From Erysipelotrichaceae bacterium (GTDB lineage: Bacteria > Bacillota_I > Bacilli_A > RFN20 > CAG-826), in the NCBI GenBank assembly GCA_012729405.1, contig JAAYDH010000046.1, forward strand, positions 1 through 7,123: 7,123 nucleotides of DNA, in the 5' to 3' direction. The notes under the pieces were generated by a model. It was not told where the DNA came from. It was given only the letters and a program-made list of their open reading frames with translations, and did not search any database. Shown one piece after another: positions 4,330 to 7,123 of the stretch (within the stretch, counting starts at the first letter, position 1; each line of letters starts with the position of its first letter). Made by a program: the position numbers and the translations under genes.

Positions 4330-6617
4330 TGGAAGAAGCCAGGCTGAATGGAAGAGTTGGAGACGAGCCTGTAGAGTTAATCATCTATCGGGATTCTCAA
4401 AGCGATTACCTTAATCTAATTTCAGATCTAGAAGCTGAAAATTGGGGTGAAGCAAACGTCCAACTTCAGGAAAATTGTTCGTATCATTACAAAATCTCAG
4501 AAGGATTCCAACTTCGTGAGGTCCCGAGATTAATTTCCCCTTTTACAAAACCTGATAACAATCGAGGGTTAATCAAACCAGGGAATTACACAGGCACACT
4601 CGCTTTCACGGGGTATAAGATAAGTGAGCCTGCTAGGACAGCGATTTTCATTGTTGAAATACGTTCAAAGAAGACGGACTACCGGACAGAATATCGTTTA
4701 ATGCTAGAAGAGATCACTAATTTCAGCATCGATCTGGTTTTGCGACATTCTTCACCTATTGTGCAAGCGATTGCACCAAATTATGATCTTGATCACAGGT
4801 CGCTTTATCAGAAATTTGCTTTCATCAACTCTATTATCGGTACAGATGAATTCTTTGAGGCGGTTAATCGAATTATCCGCTCTCCTGTTACTCAATGGAC
4901 CTCAACGGAAGTTACCTCTGACATTAGAAAATCACACAAGTTTTCGAGAAAAACAATAAACCAATTCGCATCCAATAAGAGTCGGGTCCCTGTACCTTCT
5001 GATTTGCAAAGCCATATTTTGATTTCTTCCCTTCCTTCCCGAATTACTTACGAAGTAAAGGAAGATTCCATTGATACACCGGAAAATCAATTCGTAAAGC
5101 ATGTATTGACAGAATATTTTCTTATTTGCCAATATGTCAAAGATAAATTGCTAGATGGCAGCAGGGAAAAAATTGAGGCTGAAATTTTAACCAACCGCCT
5201 TCGCAATGTAATTTCTCAAGATTTGTTTAAATCAGTTTCAAGACCAAGATCATTAGCATTGAACAGTCCTGTACTCCAAAAAAAGGAGGGCTATAGAGAG
5301 GTTTTTAAATCCTGGCTTATGTTTGATTTGGGTTCAAAATTAACATGGTCGGGTGGAGATGGTGTATTCATCGCGGGAAAAAAGGATATAGCAAAGTTGT
5401 ATGAGTATTGGGTCTATTTCAAACTTCTGCGAATAATAGCGGAGGTTTTTCCTGATTTCAGCGATTGCTTTTCAGAACTGATCAAGCCTTCAAACGACGG
5501 GCTCGAATTGAATTTAAATGCAGGCTTTTGCACCAGAATTCAGAGGGTATGCAAATATGCCACACGAGAAATTGAAGTCGAGTTTTGTTATAACCAGACC
5601 TTCTCAGGCACTGACGATGAGAATTATCCGAAGAAGGGCAGTTGGACTAGGACGATGAGGCCAGATTACACATTGTCATTCTGGCCTGTCGGCTTTTCAC
5701 AGCAAGAAGCAGAAGAGCAGGAGCTGATCGTCCATATCCATTTTGATGCAAAGTACAGAGTTGATAACATTACTGAAGCATTTGGACCAAAGGACAACGA
5801 AAGAAGTCTGGATGAAATTGATAATGACGAAGAAATTCGTGATTTTCAGCGAATGGACCTTATTAAAATGCATGCTTACAAGGATGCTATCCGAAGGACC
5901 GCAGGTGCTTATATCTTATACCCAGGCACCGAAAATAAAATCTGGAGAGGATATCATGAAATTATTCCTGGGCTCGGAGCATTTACACTCAGGCCAGCTA
6001 AAGGGAATGAGGGGTCAGCGGAATTAAAAGAATTCTTGGAGAAGGTCTTAGACCAATTGCTAAACCGTGCATCAAAATATGAGGAAACAACTTATCATAT
6101 TTTTGCCACACAATCCTCCCCGTCAATTGAAGTTCGGGAAAAACTACCTGAAAAATACGATGAAAAACGGGTAAGACCTCCAGCTGATGAGCGCTGTTTG
6201 ATAGGTTTTGTCAAAGACCAACGACATATGGAGTGGATCGAGAAGAATGGTCTTTACAATATACGATTAACATCAAGGGAGGAGGAAAAAGAAACTGAAA
6301 AATTCTCTTTAGATTTCTCCGATATTAGGTATTTACTGCTTCATGATGCGAATGGGTCAGAAACAAAAGTGATCTTCGATATTAAAGACCCCAAACCGAT
6401 AACAATGTCTAAAGAGGAGTTAGAAAGGAAAAGTTATCCAAATCCAAGACATGACCATTATCTAGTTTTTAGTATAAGACAGAACAGCCAAGTCGCATTT
6501 CAAAACGTGATCTGGAATCTGAAGGATTTGGATGGTTTCCCAAAAGGCAGAGCTTCTTCCAGTCCATTCGTAACAACATTGGCAAAGTTAATGAAAGCAA
6601 CTGTCAGAGAAGAATAA
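4329..6617 (+). CDS. mcrC: McrC-like DUF2357 / PD-(D/E)XK nuclease
   Basis: This is a 762-residue nuclease partner of the McrB-like ring. Residues ~50-130 look like a beta-rich Ig-like entry domain (GLIKPGNYTGTLAFTG) leading into DUF2357, with the hallmark DYRTEYR at 117-123 and LYQKFAFI further on. LYEYWVYFKLL (357-367) opens the nuclease fold, whose helix carries Glu359. The catalytic set is RPDYTL (P445, D446), FDAKY (D473-A474-K475) and MHAYKDAI (H515, Y517), which occupies the place of the McrC Q-x3-Y-like motif. The active site looks complete. E. coli McrC has 348 residues; this long form matches DUF2357-type McrC. A C-terminal region (~620-762: IGFVKD..HMEWI..NGLYNIRL) is an extra domain I do not recognise with certainty. 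The GTG start overlaps the preceding TAG by one base, with GAGG 4 nt upstream, so translation is coupled. TAA is followed directly by TAG. No convincing terminator follows. Confidence 0.9.
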   Translation: MEEARLNGRVGDEPVELIIYRDSQSDYLNLISDLEAENWGEANVQLQENCSYHYKISEGFQLREVPRLISPFTKPDNNRGLIKPGNYTGTLAFTGYKISEPARTAIFIVEIRSKKTDYRTEYRLMLEEITNFSIDLVLRHSSPIVQAIAPNYDLDHRSLYQKFAFINSIIGTDEFFEAVNRIIRSPVTQWTSTEVTSDIRKSHKFSRKTINQFASNKSRVPVPSDLQSHILISSLPSRITYEVKEDSIDTPENQFVKHVLTEYFLICQYVKDKLLDGSREKIEAEILTNRLRNVISQDLFKSVSRPRSLALNSPVLQKKEGYREVFKSWLMFDLGSKLTWSGGDGVFIAGKKDIAKLYEYWVYFKLLRIIAEVFPDFSDCFSELIKPSNDGLELNLNAGFCTRIQRVCKYATREIEVEFCYNQTFSGTDDENYPKKGSWTRTMRPDYTLSFWPVGFSQQEAEEQELIVHIHFDAKYRVDNITEAFGPKDNERSLDEIDNDEEIRDFQRMDLIKMHAYKDAIRRTAGAYILYPGTENKIWRGYHEIIPGLGAFTLRPAKGNEGSAELKEFLEKVLDQLLNRASKYEETTYHIFATQSSPSIEVREKLPEKYDEKRVRPPADERCLIGFVKDQRHMEWIEKNGLYNIRLTSREEEKETEKFSLDFSDIRYLLLHDANGSETKVIFDIKDPKPITMSKEELERKSYPNPRHDHYLVFSIRQNSQVAFQNVIWNLKDLDGFPKGRASSSPFVTTLAKLMKATVREE

Positions 6618-6650
6618 TAGTCATTTCGGATTCCTAAAATACCCCCTACC

Positions 6651-6763
6651 CCAAATAGAACACATGTGCTATAATACGAAGGCACGCTTGGCGGCGGCGG
6701 GCAAAGCACATTAACAAAATAGGGTTTTTGCACTCAAGAGGGCTTTTTGCACTATCAGAAAAC
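6651..6763 (+). repeat. Right arm of the inverted ~113-bp element
   Basis: The block order is ccaaatagaac, tgtgctataatac, ttaacaa (6711-6717), ttgcactatca and aaaac (ending at 6763). It is the inverted homologue of 166-279. Within it, gggtttttgcact (6722-6734) is nearly repeated as gggctttttgcact (6740-6753). It begins 34 bp after the nuclease gene stop and has no credible open frame. The middle, around ggcggcggcgggc (6690-6702), is GC-rich and unlike the left arm. Confidence 0.65.
6658..6675 (+). promoter_or_regulatory. LexA-like box fused to TATAAT, reading rightward
   Basis: GAACACATGTGC (6658-6669) is one mismatch from GAAC-N4-GTTC and contains the perfect palindrome CACATGTG. TATAAT (6670-6675) follows directly, so a bound repressor would cover the -10. 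No -35 is visible. A transcript from here would begin near 6682 and enter the tandem repeats, not a protein gene. Confidence 0.38.
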
Positions 6764-6914
6764 ACTGCAACCCCTTACGCTTCGCTTCTGGGGCAGGAAG
6801 GGTAAAAAGGGTAAAAACTGCAACCCCTTACGCTTCGTTTCTGGGGCAGGAAGGGTAAAAACCGCAAAAACTGCAACCCCTTACGCTTCGCTTCTGGGGC
6901 AGGAAGGGTAAAAA
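6764..6914. repeat. Three tandem 53-bp repeats
   Basis: Units start at 6764, 6817 and 6870, an exact 53-bp period. The first 45 bp of each (actgcaaccccttacgcttc through ggcaggaagggtaaaa) are nearly identical, with one C/T difference in unit 2. The last ~9 bp vary (agggtaaaa, accgcaaaa; unit 3 is cut short). It is not a CRISPR array because the variable part is far too short to be a spacer. Minus-strand open frames here (for example 6775-7056) encode repeated LPQKRSVRGCSF-like peptides and are repeat artefacts. Confidence 0.9.
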
Positions 6915-6944
6915 CTCCCCATTCCCTGGCGAGTGAAAGGTGAC

Positions 6945-7100
6945 GCGAATGCCTGATGGAAATCCCCGGAGAGATCGCTTCGCAACTGAGGCTCGTGATG
7001 ACGGCTCCTTCCCCGTCAATGCGACTTGGGCCGTCTTTGCGAGCGAAGCGAAGCAATCTGCCTTTACCCCCTCTTCAGAGGGGGGCAGGGGGGTGAGGTG
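6945..7100. repeat. Composite repeat, right copy (modules 1+3)
   Basis: 6945-7063 aligns with 300-419 at a constant offset of 6645, dropping to 6644 after one indel. It includes the identical ccggagagatcgcttcgcaa. It then passes directly into the G-rich module 3 (7064-7100), skipping the ~75-bp hairpin module. It has the same orientation as the left copy, so together they flank the whole gene set as direct repeats. The remaining 7101-7123 shows nothing recognisable. Confidence 0.85.
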
Positions 7101-7123
7101 TGCCAGCCATTAATTGGCCTGTC

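Noticed and set aside
5743..6027. Plus-strand open frame of 94 codons inside the nuclease gene
   Set aside because: It is out of frame with the D-A-K and H-A-Y catalytic motifs, has no conserved character and is an overlap artefact.
6764..6914. Possible CRISPR array
   Set aside because: The conserved part is ~45 bp and the variable part ~9 bp; there are no spacer-sized unique segments and no cas genes nearby.
6775..7056. Overlapping minus-strand open frames of 63-93 codons
   Set aside because: They translate the 53-bp tandem repeats and part of the right composite repeat, giving repeated QKRSVRGCSF peptides without domain features or a ribosome site.

Overview
The window is an accessory, defence-type region from a bacterium of moderate-to-low GC content. 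I cannot name the organism. The GC-rich dispersed repeats between AT-richer genes (hallmark words such as tcattctgaacgaagtgaag and gaggggggcagggggg) remind me of Chloroflexota genomes such as Anaerolineae or Dehalococcoidia. That is recollection, not proof. No core or housekeeping gene is present.

Layout: (1) 1-602 has no gene. It holds dispersed-repeat debris, one arm of an inverted pair of ~113-bp elements (166-279) and a three-module composite repeat (300-529). (2) 603-867, minus strand, is a decayed fragment of an SRA-like domain of the kind found in HNH-type, modification-dependent restriction proteins. It carries an internal deletion and a frameshift. (3) 923-1595 is a complete hicA-hicB toxin-antitoxin operon with a consensus -35/-10 promoter, a dyad inside the promoter spacer and a probably leaderless hicA message. 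(4) 1596-2064 holds a second copy of the composite repeat and the upstream region of the next operon. (5) 2065-6617 is a two-gene McrBC-like type IV restriction operon. McrB-like protein: MrcB N-terminal domain, EVE domain, AAA+ motor. McrC-like protein: DUF2357 and a PD-(D/E)XK nuclease. (6) 6618-7123 has no gene. It holds the other arm of the inverted ~113-bp element, three 53-bp tandem repeats and a third composite-repeat copy.

How the parts work together: McrB-like is expected to recognise modified DNA through its N-terminal and EVE domains and to drive an NTP-powered ring. McrC-like binds the ring and cuts. The dead SRA-like fragment belonged to another modification-sensing restriction protein, so the locus looks like a site of repeated turnover of anti-modified-DNA defence. 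HicAB may stabilise the island or act in abortive defence; this is inference.

The least expected structure is in the non-coding DNA. Composite repeats built from three separable modules punctuate the island: modules 1+2+3 on the left, 2+3 between the operons, 1+3 on the right. In addition, two diverged ~113-bp elements in inverted orientation bracket the genes, each starting with a LexA-box-like word abutting TATAAT.
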